Source of the DNA: Hyphomicrobiaceae bacterium
GTDB lineage: Bacteria > Pseudomonadota > Alphaproteobacteria > Rhizobiales > Hyphomicrobiaceae
Reading direction: 5' to 3'
Length of the DNA stretch: 64,000 bases
Assembly (NCBI GenBank): GCA_025351355.1
Contig: JANXWC010000074.1
Coordinates: 1 to 64,000, forward strand
Translations under genes and position numbers: made by a program
The notes under the pieces: generated by a model
Seen by the model: only the letters and a program-made list of their open reading frames with translations
Database searches by the model: none
What the model was told of the DNA's origin: nothing
In this document: in pieces, positions 8,730 through 17,588 of the stretch
Position numbering within the stretch: position 1 is the stretch's first letter
Layout of the letters: each line of letters starts with the position of its first letter

Positions 8730-8870
8730 GAGGGTGCTCAATTGGAAGGCGAAGTAGGCTCAGGAGCAATTTCCGTGCCCGGTCCGCTCATTACGGTGCG
8801 GGGAGATCGGATAGTTTCAGTGAAAGTGCGGGAAATATCTGGTAAATACAATCTTAAGATGTAAATACGA

Positions 8871-9632
8871 TTAACGCACGCGCTGTGGGCGAGCGGGCAG
8901 GCAGCGTCCGGCGTTCGGGCTCGGCTGGCCGAGTAATGCGGCGATGATTTCGAGGCTGCCAATAAGCGCTTGTGGCCATGACAGCGGACAGCCCGGGCCG
9001 GTGCGGAGGTGGCCGGTCGAAAGTCGCAAAGGTCCGGACGGGGCGAGCAGGTCCGGGATATGCACGAAGCCGACCTGTGTCGGCTGGCCACGGGTTTGCG
9101 TCAGCGCATGGTACAGCGTGGCGTTGCACAAATACGCTCCCGCGTTCCACGATCGATAGGCGGGCAGCCGCAGGGATCTGAGGCGCCGCACGATCTCGGC
9201 GACTGGCATGCGCGACGGCAACAGCAACGTGCCGTCCAGCCGTACCGCGGCATCTGACGGACACGTGCCGCCCGCATCGGGGGCGATGGCGCGAAGATTG
9301 CGCCCGCGCGTTTCAATTTCGAAGCCGCGGGCTCGGCCCGAAACGCCGAAGTGCAGCACAATGTCCGGCTGATACGCCGCCAGCAGTTCATCGACCAGTG
9401 CTGGCGCGGCAACCCATTCGGTCGGTAGAATGTCGCTGACGATGCGCACGGCCGGAAAAATCCGCCGCGCCGCTACGGCCACCCGCGGCACCAGCATCAT
9501 GGTGGCATTGACCGGTACTGAGGGAAACGGGCCGAACCCCGTCAGCAGCAGCGTTGTGCGGCCGTCATCGGCGGTGTCGGCCCGGATGGCGCGACCGAGT
9601 GGCATGGCGAAGTGCGGGCTCAGCCGTTGCAT
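8871..9632 (-). CDS. pcp: Pyroglutamyl-peptidase I-like cysteine peptidase
   Basis: Family C15 peptidases remove N-terminal pyroglutamate from peptides in the cytoplasm. The opening TGFGPFPSVPVNAT matches the family, and the Glu-Cys-His triad is present in order: Glu in FEIETRGRN, Cys in AGAYLCNATLYH and His in VGFVHIP. At 253 residues it is longer than the usual 210-220, with extensions at both ends. GAGGAA lies upstream of the ATG. It starts six bases after meaB, so the two are probably co-transcribed. The divergent sequence leaves substrate specificity open. Confidence 0.87.
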   Translation of the reverse strand: MQRLSPHFAMPLGRAIRADTADDGRTTLLLTGFGPFPSVPVNATMMLVPRVAVAARRIFPAVRIVSDILPTEWVAAPALVDELLAAYQPDIVLHFGVSGRARGFEIETRGRNLRAIAPDAGGTCPSDAAVRLDGTLLLPSRMPVAEIVRRLRSLRLPAYRSWNAGAYLCNATLYHALTQTRGQPTQVGFVHIPDLLAPSGPLRLSTGHLRTGPGCPLSWPQALIGSLEIIAALLGQPSPNAGRCLPARPQRVR

Positions 9633-9638
9633 GTTTCC

Positions 9639-10658
9639 TCAGAGAGCAGTTTGTGTGGTCGCCGCCAGTCCCATCGCGGCAAGCAGCGCTTCCACTGCTT
9701 GCGGTGCGCTGATGCGTCCCGCCTCGACGGCAAGTTCCAGTTCAGCGCGGCGTTGCGCCAGTTGGGGCGTCGCCACCGCGAGAGCCAGCAAGCGTTCCTT
9801 CAGCAGTTCCCGCATCCAGCCCACCGCTTGTCGCTGCCGGCGCGCGCCAAACTCGCCGGTGTCGGTCATGCACCGGCGATGGTCAGCAATCGTTGCCCAC
9901 AGCGTGTCGAGGCCACCGTTGTCCCGGCCCGAGATGGTCAGCACCCGCGGCTGCCACACCGCATCGGTTGGCGTCAGGATATGCAGCGCGTTGCTGTACT
10001 CGGAAGCTGCGGCGGTGGCACGCGCGATGTTGTCGCCGTCCGCCTTGTTGATCGCGATGATGTCGGCAAGTTCGATGATACCCTTTTTGATGCCCTGCAG
10101 ATCGTCGCCGCCGCCGGCCAGCAGCAGCACGACGAACACGTCGACCATATCGGCGACCGTGGTCTCCGACTGGCCGACCCCGACAGTTTCCACGATCACG
10201 ACATCGAAGCCGGCGGCCTCGCAGAGCGCCAGCGTTTCCCGCGTTTTGCGCGCCACGCCGCCGAGTGTTCCTGACGTCGGCGACGGTCGGATGAAGGCCG
10301 CGGCGCTCTGCGCCAGGCGGCTCATGCGCGTCTTGTCGCCGAGGATCGAGCCGCCGGTGCGGGTCGAGGTGGGGTCGACCGCCAGCACCGCCACCTTGTG
10401 TCCGGCGGCAACCAGGTTCAGGCCGAGCTGATCGATGGTGGTCGACTTGCCGACGCCGGGTACGCCCGTGATCCCGATGCGATGCGATTTGCCGGTGGCA
10501 TGCAGAACAGCTGCCAGCAGCTTATCGGCCTGTGCGCGATCGCCGGGCCGATGGCTCTCGACCAGCGTGATTGCCTGCGCAAGGACGGCACGGTCGCCGC
10601 CGGCGAGACCGTCAGCAAAATCAGCCGTGGACAATTTCGGGCGGGAATACGCGGTCAT
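9639..10658 (-). CDS. meaB: MeaB-type G-protein chaperone of adenosylcobalamin-dependent mutase
   Basis: MeaB GTPases load and protect adenosylcobalamin mutases such as methylmalonyl-CoA mutase. Visible are Walker A GVPGVGKST, the DPTSTRTGGSILGDK segment, VETVGVGQSE (G3 region) and NKADGDN (G4), all typical of the MeaB/ArgK group. I chose ATG 10658 (339 residues) because its first bases overlap the stop of the upstream glycosyltransferase (ATGA) and AAGG lies seven bases before it; ATG 10685 is also in frame. No mutase subunit is in the window, though adenosylcobalamin-dependent eutBC lies 2.3 kb away. Confidence 0.94.
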   Translation of the reverse strand: MTAYSRPKLSTADFADGLAGGDRAVLAQAITLVESHRPGDRAQADKLLAAVLHATGKSHRIGITGVPGVGKSTTIDQLGLNLVAAGHKVAVLAVDPTSTRTGGSILGDKTRMSRLAQSAAAFIRPSPTSGTLGGVARKTRETLALCEAAGFDVVIVETVGVGQSETTVADMVDVFVVLLLAGGGDDLQGIKKGIIELADIIAINKADGDNIARATAAASEYSNALHILTPTDAVWQPRVLTISGRDNGGLDTLWATIADHRRCMTDTGEFGARRQRQAVGWMRELLKERLLALAVATPQLAQRRAELELAVEAGRISAPQAVEALLAAMGLAATTQTAL

Positions 10659-11860
10659 CTGGCCTTGCGGTGCTGTGGTCGGCATTTTAGTGCATTGTAG
10701 CTTTGTTCGAGACCCGCCACCACTGCCGCAATAGTGAAACCGTCGAGCACGCGCGTGCGGGCAGCCAGGCCCAGCCGCCGCCGCAAAGTCGGATCGCGCG
10801 CGAGCCTTTCCAGCGCGGCGGCGAGGGCCGGCACGTCGTCGGGCGGCACGACGAGCCCTTCGACGCCGTCGCGCACGAACGTGCGGCAACCCGGCACGTC
10901 CGTGACGATAGCAGGGCGGCCCGAGGCGGCAGCCTCCAGCAAGGCACGTGGCAATCCTTCGCGGCTGCGCGCCGGCAACACGAAGATATCTGAACGTTGC
11001 CACACGCCTGCGACGTCACGCGTCGGGCCGTGCCAGCGGCCATGGCCGTTGCTGGTCCAGGCTTCCAATTCCGCCGGCGCGATTGCCTCGGGATTGTCCG
11101 CGTCGGACTGGCCATAGAGATCGATGGCCAGCGGCACGCCGCGCTTGGCGAGCAGGCCGGCCGCCGCCATGAGGATATCAACGCCCTTGGGGCGGATCAT
11201 GCGTCCGACGTAAGCCGCGCGACAGGGTTGACCCGCCGGCTCGCCCTGCAGCGGAAATTGGTCGGGGTCGATGCCGGCGCCGCCGAGAATGGTACGGCGC
11301 TCCCGCGCCCGCACACCCGCCGCTTCGAGATAGGCCAGATCCTCGCCGTTTTCGACCAGCAGCCAACTCCCCGGTCGCGCCAGTGTCGCCGCAATATGCT
11401 TGAGCACGATCCACCGCACCGCGCGGACTCTCGGTGTCTCGGTGATGCCGAGAAATCCAAGGCCGGTCAAATGCAGCACCACGTGCGGAACGTTGGCTAG
11501 CCGCACCGACAGCCCGCCGAGCACGATCGGCTTCATCGCCACGAGGTGTAGCACGTCCGGTTTGAAATCGGCGATCACGGCGGCGAGGCGGCGGGCGGAT
11601 TGCGCCTCGCGCAGCGGGCTCAGCGACGAGCGATGATACTCGAAATCAAGCGTGCGAGCGCCGAGCGATTCGATCTCGCGGTGCCGGCCCGACGAGCGGG
11701 TCACCACCAACACATCGTCCGCGAGGCGCACCAGCAGGGTAATCAGCGGCTGGAAATGCGACAGCGCAAACCAATCCTCCGTGACGCACAACATGATGCG
11801 ACCGAACGCCTTACCGCGTGGGCGGATGTGCGTGACAGTTTGTAGCGTCGGCAGGCGCAT
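10655..11860 (-). CDS. GT4-family glycosyltransferase
   Basis: This retaining glycosyltransferase of GT-B fold has an N-terminal acceptor domain (TEDWFALSHFQPL, HLTGLGFLG) and a C-terminal nucleotide-sugar domain with YVGRMIRPKGVD and the E-x7-E motif region SREGLPRALLEAAASGRP. The opening resembles transferases of the undecaprenyl-phosphate galactose/N,N'-diacetylbacillosaminyl alpha-transferase kind, pointing to surface polysaccharide or lipid-linked sugar work. Start is uncertain: ATG 11860 is used, while TTG 11926 would overlap the divergent gene and ATG 11794 also fits. No other polysaccharide gene is adjacent; its stop overlaps the start of meaB. Confidence 0.86.
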   Translation of the reverse strand: MRLPTLQTVTHIRPRGKAFGRIMLCVTEDWFALSHFQPLITLLVRLADDVLVVTRSSGRHREIESLGARTLDFEYHRSSLSPLREAQSARRLAAVIADFKPDVLHLVAMKPIVLGGLSVRLANVPHVVLHLTGLGFLGITETPRVRAVRWIVLKHIAATLARPGSWLLVENGEDLAYLEAAGVRARERRTILGGAGIDPDQFPLQGEPAGQPCRAAYVGRMIRPKGVDILMAAAGLLAKRGVPLAIDLYGQSDADNPEAIAPAELEAWTSNGHGRWHGPTRDVAGVWQRSDIFVLPARSREGLPRALLEAAASGRPAIVTDVPGCRTFVRDGVEGLVVPPDDVPALAAALERLARDPTLRRRLGLAARTRVLDGFTIAAVVAGLEQSYNALKCRPQHRKAR

Positions 11861-11925
11861 GGGCGATGGAAAGCCGTTTGAGGCCGTGTGGCCAGTTGGG
11901 ATGGCTTGCCCTATAGCATCGTCCA

Positions 11926-12615
11926 ATGCCGCGCGACGATGGGTTTCACATGCTTTTTACCTATGACGCCATTGCCACAGCGGTGGCTGCCCACGGCTTG
12001 GCTGTACGCGGTGGATTTGCCGTGGCCGCTGACGACGGCGTTCCGGAATGCAGCCCGGGCTGGCCTGCCGCCACCGTGTTGATGATCGGCAATACCGGCC
12101 GTGGCATGTGGGACGCCTTCGCTGCAACGGAAAGCCGCGGACCCGATCCACTCGACCGTTGGACGCGTGCCGTCGTCGCGCCAATCGCCGCAACTTTCGG
12201 CGCGACGGCGATTTATCCTTTTGATCAGCCACCATTTCCTTTCCAGCGCTGGGCCCAGCGAGGGTGGCCATTGTTTTACTCGCCGTTGGGCCTGCTGATC
12301 GATAACGAGTTTGGTTTGTGGCATGCCTTGCGCGCAGCTTTGCTTTTTCCAGATCCACTTTTATTGCCAACGCTTCCTGCGCAGACATCGCCGTGCGAAA
12401 GTTGCGTTGCAAAACCTTGCCTCGTCGCATGCCCCATCGATGCATTCAGTGCGTCGGGTTTTGACTACCAGGGCTGTCGTAATTATCTTCATTCGCTGGC
12501 GTCGCAGCCGTGCCGCGACCAAGGTTGTGGCGCGCGCAACGCATGTCCTGTCGGAGCGCGGCATCGTTATCCCGATGCACAGGTCCACTTTCACATGCGC
12601 GCTTTCCGGCGCTGA
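11926..12615 (+). CDS. CblC/MMACHC-like region fused to an eight-cysteine 4Fe-4S ferredoxin domain
   Basis: The C-terminal third holds two ferredoxin-type cysteine sets: C157-x2-C160-x4-C165-x3-C169-P and C184, C196, C201, C207-P, enough for two 4Fe-4S clusters. The N-terminal 150 residues (ATVLMIGNTGRGMWDAF, then PFDQPPFPFQRW and SPLGLLIDNEFGLWHALRAA) recall the cobalamin-processing protein CblC/MMACHC and the base-off cobalamin region of QueG and reductive dehalogenases. The protein is 229 residues, or 221 if ATG 11950 is used. It is divergent from the GT4-meaB run, which also points to cobalamin chemistry. The ferredoxin part is seen directly; the cobalamin-binding role is inferred. Confidence 0.78.
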   Translation: MPRDDGFHMLFTYDAIATAVAAHGLAVRGGFAVAADDGVPECSPGWPAATVLMIGNTGRGMWDAFAATESRGPDPLDRWTRAVVAPIAATFGATAIYPFDQPPFPFQRWAQRGWPLFYSPLGLLIDNEFGLWHALRAALLFPDPLLLPTLPAQTSPCESCVAKPCLVACPIDAFSASGFDYQGCRNYLHSLASQPCRDQGCGARNACPVGARHRYPDAQVHFHMRAFRR

Positions 12616-12622
12616 TTTTTTT
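12608..12622 (+). terminator. Possible weak terminator at the ferredoxin gene end
   Basis: A short GC-rich self-pairing segment overlaps the stop codon and is followed by seven Ts (12616-12622). The stem is only about four base pairs, so this is tentative. Confidence 0.25.
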
Positions 12623-12751
12623 GGTGCGGCCGTGGGCAGCCCCGATTGCTCATTTTTTTGACACGCGGCACACGCCAGTATTTGGGCGCGTGCGCCGAAT
12701 ATCTGTTATGTTAGTATCCGCTATCGATGTGGATCGCGTCAGGGACACCAC

Positions 12752-15247
12752 ATGAGCCAAAACAACGCGGGTCGTGCGCTGAGTTTACTCGTTGGCCGTG
12801 CCGATGAGCTCAAGCATCTCAAGCTGTGCTGGGAGCACGCCCAGGCTGGCAATGGCAACACAGTCGTGATTTCCGGCGAAGCCGGGATCGGCAAATCACG
12901 ACTGGCCACGGAAATGCAAGATCACGTCCATACGGGCGACGCGTTGGTGATGCGGCTTCAGTGCTCGCCGCTGCAGTCCAACAGCGATCTGCATCCGCTT
13001 GAGCAATACCTGGCCGAGTTTGCCGGTACCCAGCGGACCGAGGCCGAGCACCTCCGGCGCGACAAAATACAAAAACTGTTGCCGCTCTCCGGCACCGGCG
13101 AGACGCTGCGGGATTTACTTGATGGCTTGGTAGCCATCGGCGGACCGATAAAGCCCGCCAACGATCTGCAGAGCCCGCAATTTCGGCGCGAGCAAATCTT
13201 GCAAGGTTTGATGGATGGGCTCGCCGAACTCACGCGCGTGAAACCACTGCTGATCATCGTTGAAGATGCTCAGTGGCTCGACCCGACCTCCAGCGTACTG
13301 CTGGAACGCATGGTTCGTCGCGCACACACCCAACCGCTGCTGATTTTGGTGACGGCACGGCGCGAGTACGATCCGAGTTGGATCGGCTCGGCTCACACCA
13401 GTATTGTCATTCCACATCGCTTGAGCGATCGGGATACGCTCGAACTCGCGCAACAGATTGCCGGGAACGACGCATTCGGCGACGAAGAACTGCGGCAGCT
13501 GATCGGTCGGTCGGAAGGCGTTCCGCTTTTTATCGAAGAGTTGTCGCGCTATAACACCAGCTTTGGCGCGACGCCGTCAGATGCTTTGAAAATTCCCGCA
13601 AGTCTGCAGGCCGTCTTGCAGGCACGGTTGGATAAGGTCGGAGCGGCCAAGTATGTGGCGCAGATCGGATCCGCCCTCGGGCGCCGCTTCAATCACGATG
13701 TTGCCGCCGCCGTCTGGGGAGGGAGCGCGCCAGAATTCGACCAACTGCTTGCCACCCTGATGTCCGCCGAACTCTTGCTGCCCATGCCGATTGGGCCAGG
13801 GGCACTTTATTCTTTTCGTCATGTGCTGTTCCAGGAGGCGGCCTATTCGAGCCTGTTGCGCGAACAACGCACCGTGATGCACGCGCAGATCGTTCGTGCC
13901 TTTGCGATCACTGCGCCGAATATCGGCTTGGACCAGCCGGAGATCATGGCGCATCATTGCGAGCGCGCCGAATTTTATCTGCCCGCAGCGGAGCATTGGC
14001 TGGCGGCCGGCATGGCCTCTGTGGCGCGCGGCTCGGTGGCCGAATCGATCAACTACTTCAAACTTGGACTCAAAGCTTTGGAACGGAACCCGCCGTCCGA
14101 TCGGCGCGAGCGCTTGGACTTCGAGCTGCATCTCAACCTTGGCCCGGCGCTCATGGCGCTCAAGGGTTACGCGTGCAGCGAAGGGTTGGCGACCTTCCTG
14201 CGGGCGCGGCAATTGCTGACTTGGTCCAGATCGAGCCTTGAAGAAATCCATGTGCTGTTGGGTTTGTTCAACGTCCACTTCGGTAGAGGCGAATTTCCGC
14301 AAGCGCTTGAGGTTGCTCATCAAGCCGATCACATGTTGTCGATCGGTTATGGTGGCTACCCCGTTCTTATCGGCCAAACCCAATGCATGATGGGTGATTT
14401 CCAGGATGCCCGGCGCAATCTGGAACATGCACTGGAGCGCTACGCGCCGACGATCGATGCCAATTCCGGATTGTTCTGTCGCGCCGACGTCATCGCGACA
14501 TGCTTTCTCGCCAAGGTGGAATTCGCACTCGGCAATCTCCACCGCTGTATCGAATTGACGCGGGCAGCAAAGGATCTCGCGCGGCAGCAAGGACATCCAC
14601 TGGCGCTGGCGATCGCCTATTTGGCGCAATTATTCCTGGCCACCGAAGCAGGTGATTTGCAGCAGGCCCATCTGATAGCCGACCAAGCTCTTGACCATGT
14701 TACTCGCCACAATCTCGACAATTACCGCGTCTGGATCGCCTTTCATCGCGCTGCCCTTTCAGTCCGCACCAACACCAGTGAAGCGCTGGCGACGATGCAC
14801 CAACTGTTGGCTGAGGCGGACGCCGCAGGCACGCTGACTTTCCGGCCGGCGCAATTGGGTTTGCTGGGAGCGGCCTACGCAAGCATGGGCAAATGGGATG
14901 AGGCATTAGCGCTCATCGACCAGGGACTGGAAACAGCTCGCTTTTCGCGCGGGCTTGAAGCCGTGCCGGCGCTGCATCGCCTCCGCGCCAAGACGTTGTT
15001 ACAAACACGCCCATCGGAGGCGATACGAGAACTTGAGATGTCGCTTGCCATGGCACAGATGCAGTCTGCGCGCATGGAGGAACTGAGGTCGGCAACGGTG
15101 CTGGCGCGCATGCTCAAGGATACCGAGCGCGAAGGATATGCCAAAGAGTTGCTCGGCCGCGTCTACCGAACTTTCACTCTCGGCCCTGAGTTTCCGGATT
15201 TGAAGCAGGCCGGTCGCGTACTCGCTTCCCTCGGCGAAACGATATGA
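12752..15247 (+). CDS. STAND-type AAA ATPase with C-terminal TPR-like repeats
   Basis: The 831-residue protein opens with LVGRADELKHL, then Walker A GEAGIGKSR (42-50) and Walker B LLIIVEDAQWLD (166-177), the ATPase module found in adenylate-cyclase-fused and LuxR/MalT-type signalling proteins. After a winged-helix-like region (FRHVLFQEAAYSSLL near 350) the remaining 430 residues are helical repeats resembling TPRs (for example LAYASMGKWDEALALID-like units). Neither a class III cyclase domain before the ATPase nor a DNA-binding domain after it is present, so it is a stand-alone version. AGGGA precedes the ATG. Its stop overlaps the start of a 48-residue ORF. Confidence 0.85.
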   Translation: MSQNNAGRALSLLVGRADELKHLKLCWEHAQAGNGNTVVISGEAGIGKSRLATEMQDHVHTGDALVMRLQCSPLQSNSDLHPLEQYLAEFAGTQRTEAEHLRRDKIQKLLPLSGTGETLRDLLDGLVAIGGPIKPANDLQSPQFRREQILQGLMDGLAELTRVKPLLIIVEDAQWLDPTSSVLLERMVRRAHTQPLLILVTARREYDPSWIGSAHTSIVIPHRLSDRDTLELAQQIAGNDAFGDEELRQLIGRSEGVPLFIEELSRYNTSFGATPSDALKIPASLQAVLQARLDKVGAAKYVAQIGSALGRRFNHDVAAAVWGGSAPEFDQLLATLMSAELLLPMPIGPGALYSFRHVLFQEAAYSSLLREQRTVMHAQIVRAFAITAPNIGLDQPEIMAHHCERAEFYLPAAEHWLAAGMASVARGSVAESINYFKLGLKALERNPPSDRRERLDFELHLNLGPALMALKGYACSEGLATFLRARQLLTWSRSSLEEIHVLLGLFNVHFGRGEFPQALEVAHQADHMLSIGYGGYPVLIGQTQCMMGDFQDARRNLEHALERYAPTIDANSGLFCRADVIATCFLAKVEFALGNLHRCIELTRAAKDLARQQGHPLALAIAYLAQLFLATEAGDLQQAHLIADQALDHVTRHNLDNYRVWIAFHRAALSVRTNTSEALATMHQLLAEADAAGTLTFRPAQLGLLGAAYASMGKWDEALALIDQGLETARFSRGLEAVPALHRLRAKTLLQTRPSEAIRELEMSLAMAQMQSARMEELRSATVLARMLKDTEREGYAKELLGRVYRTFTLGPEFPDLKQAGRVLASLGETI

Positions 15248-15390
15248 ACTCATCCACAAGAAGCGACACCGGCGCTTTTACGACCCGCCGATCCGGATCG
15301 AGGACTTTATTTGGGATCGAAGCCCAGCCGCTGAACTTGACGGCTGCGGCAATGATGCTAACCAATCAAGGCTCCGCCGCGGCAAAGTAA
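15244..15390 (+). CDS. Possible 48-residue protein coupled to the STAND ATPase gene
   Basis: An ATG at 15244 overlaps the ATPase stop codon (ATGA) and opens a 48-codon frame ending at TAA 15388-15390. The product begins MNSSTRSDTG, is rich in Ser, Thr, Arg and Ala, has no clear membrane segment and ends QGSAAAK. The overlap arrangement matches genuine coupled genes elsewhere in this window, but length and mixed third-base composition do not prove coding. No family is recognised. Confidence 0.35.
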   Translation: MNSSTRSDTGAFTTRRSGSRTLFGIEAQPLNLTAAAMMLTNQGSAAAK

Positions 15391-15416
15391 GGCGCGTGCG
15401 AATTCGGGAAAATGAA

Positions 15417-16583
15417 ATGTCCTACGATCTGATCTTGCGCGGTGGCCATGTCATCGACCCAGCCCAGAACATCGACGGCGTGATGGATGTCGGTTTCATC
15501 GGCGGCAAGTCTGCCGGCGTTGCAAAATCCCTTAAAGCCGGGGCTCGCACGGAGGTGCGCGACGTCAAAGGCTATGTCGTCACACCCGGCCTCATCGATC
15601 TGCACACCCACGTCTATTGGGGCGGCACGTCCCTGGGTATTGATGCCGATAATTTTTGCCGCACGTCGGGTGTCACCACCGCGATCGATACCGGCAGCGC
15701 CGGTCCGGGCAATTTTGCTGGTTTCCGCCGCCACGTCATCGAACGCAGCGAAGCGCGCATCCTCGCCTACCTGCATGTCTCGTTCGCCGGTATTTTTGGT
15801 TTTTCCAAAACGATAATGGTCGGCGAGAGCGAGGATATTCGCTTGATGGCGCCGAAGGAAGCCGCCGCCGTCGCAGCAGACAATCGCGACGTCATCGTCG
15901 GCATAAAGGTCCGCGTCGGTCGGCATTCGTCGGGCGACCAAGGCGCCGCTCCGCTGGAAATGGCCTTGCAGGTTGCCGACGAAGTTGGCATGCCGCTGAT
16001 GGCGCATATCGATCATCCCCCGCCCTCCTACGACGAAGTGGTGGGCATGCTGCGTCCGGGGGATGTGCTCACCCACGCCTTCCGGCCGTTCCCCAACGCA
16101 CCATGCACCGCGCAAGGCACGGTGCGGCCTGCTGTGCTGGCGGCCAGAAAGCGCGGCGTGCTGTTCGACATCGGTCACGGTGGCGGCTCGTTTTCATTCA
16201 AGACCGCGCGCGCGATGCTGGCAAACGGCTTCCAACCCGACACCATCTCGTCCGATGTGCACACGCTCTGCATCGACGGACCGGCGTTCGATCTGGTCAC
16301 CACCATGTCGAAGTTTCTGTGCATGGGCGTGCCCTTGGTCGATGTCATCAGGCAGAGCACCGTCAATGCCGCCATGGCCTTGCGACGTCCAGAACTCGGA
16401 ACACTGAAGGCCGGGTCAGCCGGCGATGCGACTATTCTGTCGATAAAAGACGGCGAATTCGACTACGTCGACGTACTTGGCGAACATTTGGCAGGGACGC
16501 AGCGGATCGTGTCGGAAGGTGTGGTGCTCGGCGGCAAATGGTGGCACGGCGACGACGCTGTCGGCCGCGTCGTCGGGCAATAG
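15417..16583 (+). CDS. Amidohydrolase/deacetylase-family metallohydrolase
   Basis: This dihydroorotase-like TIM-barrel hydrolase carries the metal-binding HxH in LIDLHTHVYWGG, a lysine in VGIKVRVG that would be carboxylated to bridge the metals, further histidines in MAHIDHPP and HAFRPF, and an aspartate in SSDVHTLC. It belongs to the cyclic amide/N-acyl amino-acid hydrolase group; actual substrate unknown. I chose ATG 15417, preceded by GGGA at eight bases, over the in-frame GTG at 15396. It is convergent with the peptide ABC transporter (six bases between stops), which may supply its substrate. Confidence 0.87.
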   Translation: MSYDLILRGGHVIDPAQNIDGVMDVGFIGGKSAGVAKSLKAGARTEVRDVKGYVVTPGLIDLHTHVYWGGTSLGIDADNFCRTSGVTTAIDTGSAGPGNFAGFRRHVIERSEARILAYLHVSFAGIFGFSKTIMVGESEDIRLMAPKEAAAVAADNRDVIVGIKVRVGRHSSGDQGAAPLEMALQVADEVGMPLMAHIDHPPPSYDEVVGMLRPGDVLTHAFRPFPNAPCTAQGTVRPAVLAARKRGVLFDIGHGGGSFSFKTARAMLANGFQPDTISSDVHTLCIDGPAFDLVTTMSKFLCMGVPLVDVIRQSTVNAAMALRRPELGTLKAGSAGDATILSIKDGEFDYVDVLGEHLAGTQRIVSEGVVLGGKWWHGDDAVGRVVGQ

Positions 16584-16589
16584 GATACA

Positions 16590-17588
16590 TTACCCGTCCA
16601 CAGACCCGACGGTCGGCGCGTCGTAAAGGTGGCAGGCAACCGAGTGGTCCGGCTCATGGTCGCGCAGCACCGGCGTCTCGATGCGGCAACGCGCCATCGC
16701 TACCGGGCAGCGGGTATGGAAATGGCAACCCGGCGGTGGATTGATTGGGCTCGGCACATCGCCCTTGAGGATCGTCCGATTGCGCGGTGCTTCGGGATCG
16801 GGCACCGGCACGGCCGAGAGCAAGGCTTTCGTGTAGGGATGCCGCGGCGTAGCAAATATCGCCTGTTTTGGCCCCATTTCAACAATACGGCCGAGGTACA
16901 TCACCGCCACGCGATGCGTCATGTGTTCGACGATGGCCAAGTCGTGACTGATGAACAGCAAAGCCAGCCCTAGCTGTCGCTGCAGATCCTGCAACAGATT
17001 GACGATCTGCGCCTTGACCGAAACGTCGAGTGCCGACACGGCCTCATCGCAGATGATAAGATCGGGTGCGGCGGCGAGAGCGCGCGCAATGCCGATCCGT
17101 TGCCGTTGACCGCCGGAAAACTCATGCGGCCAGCGCCCTGCCGAGTCACCCGGCAATCGCACGATCTCGATGAGGTCGGCGATCTTCTTGTCCAGTTCTG
17201 CGTCGGATGCTGCGAGGCCGAAATTGCGGATCGGTTCGGCCAGAATATCCCGCACGCGCATGCGCGGATTGAGGCTCGAAAACGGATCCTGAAAAACCAC
17301 TTGGACGCGTCGTCGCAAGGGGCGCAACTGCCCGGCCGTCAAATCGTCGATCCGTCGCCCCTCGATCAGCACCTCCCCTGACGTGATGTCGAACAGCCTG
17401 AGTATCGCGCGGCCCACCGTCGATTTTCCGCAACCGGATTCGCCAACCAGCGCCAGCGTTTCACCTTTCGCGATCGAGAAAGAAACACCGTCGACCGCGT
17501 GCACCACCCCCTGCGCGCCGCCGAAGAAAGTCGTGCGCAGCGGAAAATGCTTTTTGAGATTACGAACTTCGAGGAGAGGTTGGGTCAT
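16590..17588 (-). CDS. Peptide-type ABC transporter ATP-binding protein (DppF-like)
   Basis: One of two ATPases that power a peptide or nickel-type importer. Walker A is GESGCGKST, signature [14 protein letters not shown], Walker [13 protein letters not shown], and the C-terminal oligopeptide-ABC extension carries CHFHTRCP with the cysteines found in this subfamily. It overlaps the preceding ATPase gene by four bases and is the last gene of the five-gene run starting at 22123. Confidence 0.94.
   Translation of the reverse strand: MTQPLLEVRNLKKHFPLRTTFFGGAQGVVHAVDGVSFSIAKGETLALVGESGCGKSTVGRAILRLFDITSGEVLIEGRRIDDLTAGQLRPLRRRVQVVFQDPFSSLNPRMRVRDILAEPIRNFGLAASDAELDKKIADLIEIVRLPGDSAGRWPHEFSGGQRQRIGIARALAAAPDLIICDEAVSALDVSVKAQIVNLLQDLQRQLGLALLFISHDLAIVEHMTHRVAVMYLGRIVEMGPKQAIFATPRHPYTKALLSAVPVPDPEAPRNRTILKGDVPSPINPPPGCHFHTRCPVAMARCRIETPVLRDHEPDHSVACHLYDAPTVGSVDG

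Noticed and set aside
12658-12690. TTGACA at 12658-12663 as a -35 box for the STAND ATPase
   Set aside because: No good -10 at the right distance, so the promoter was not annotated.
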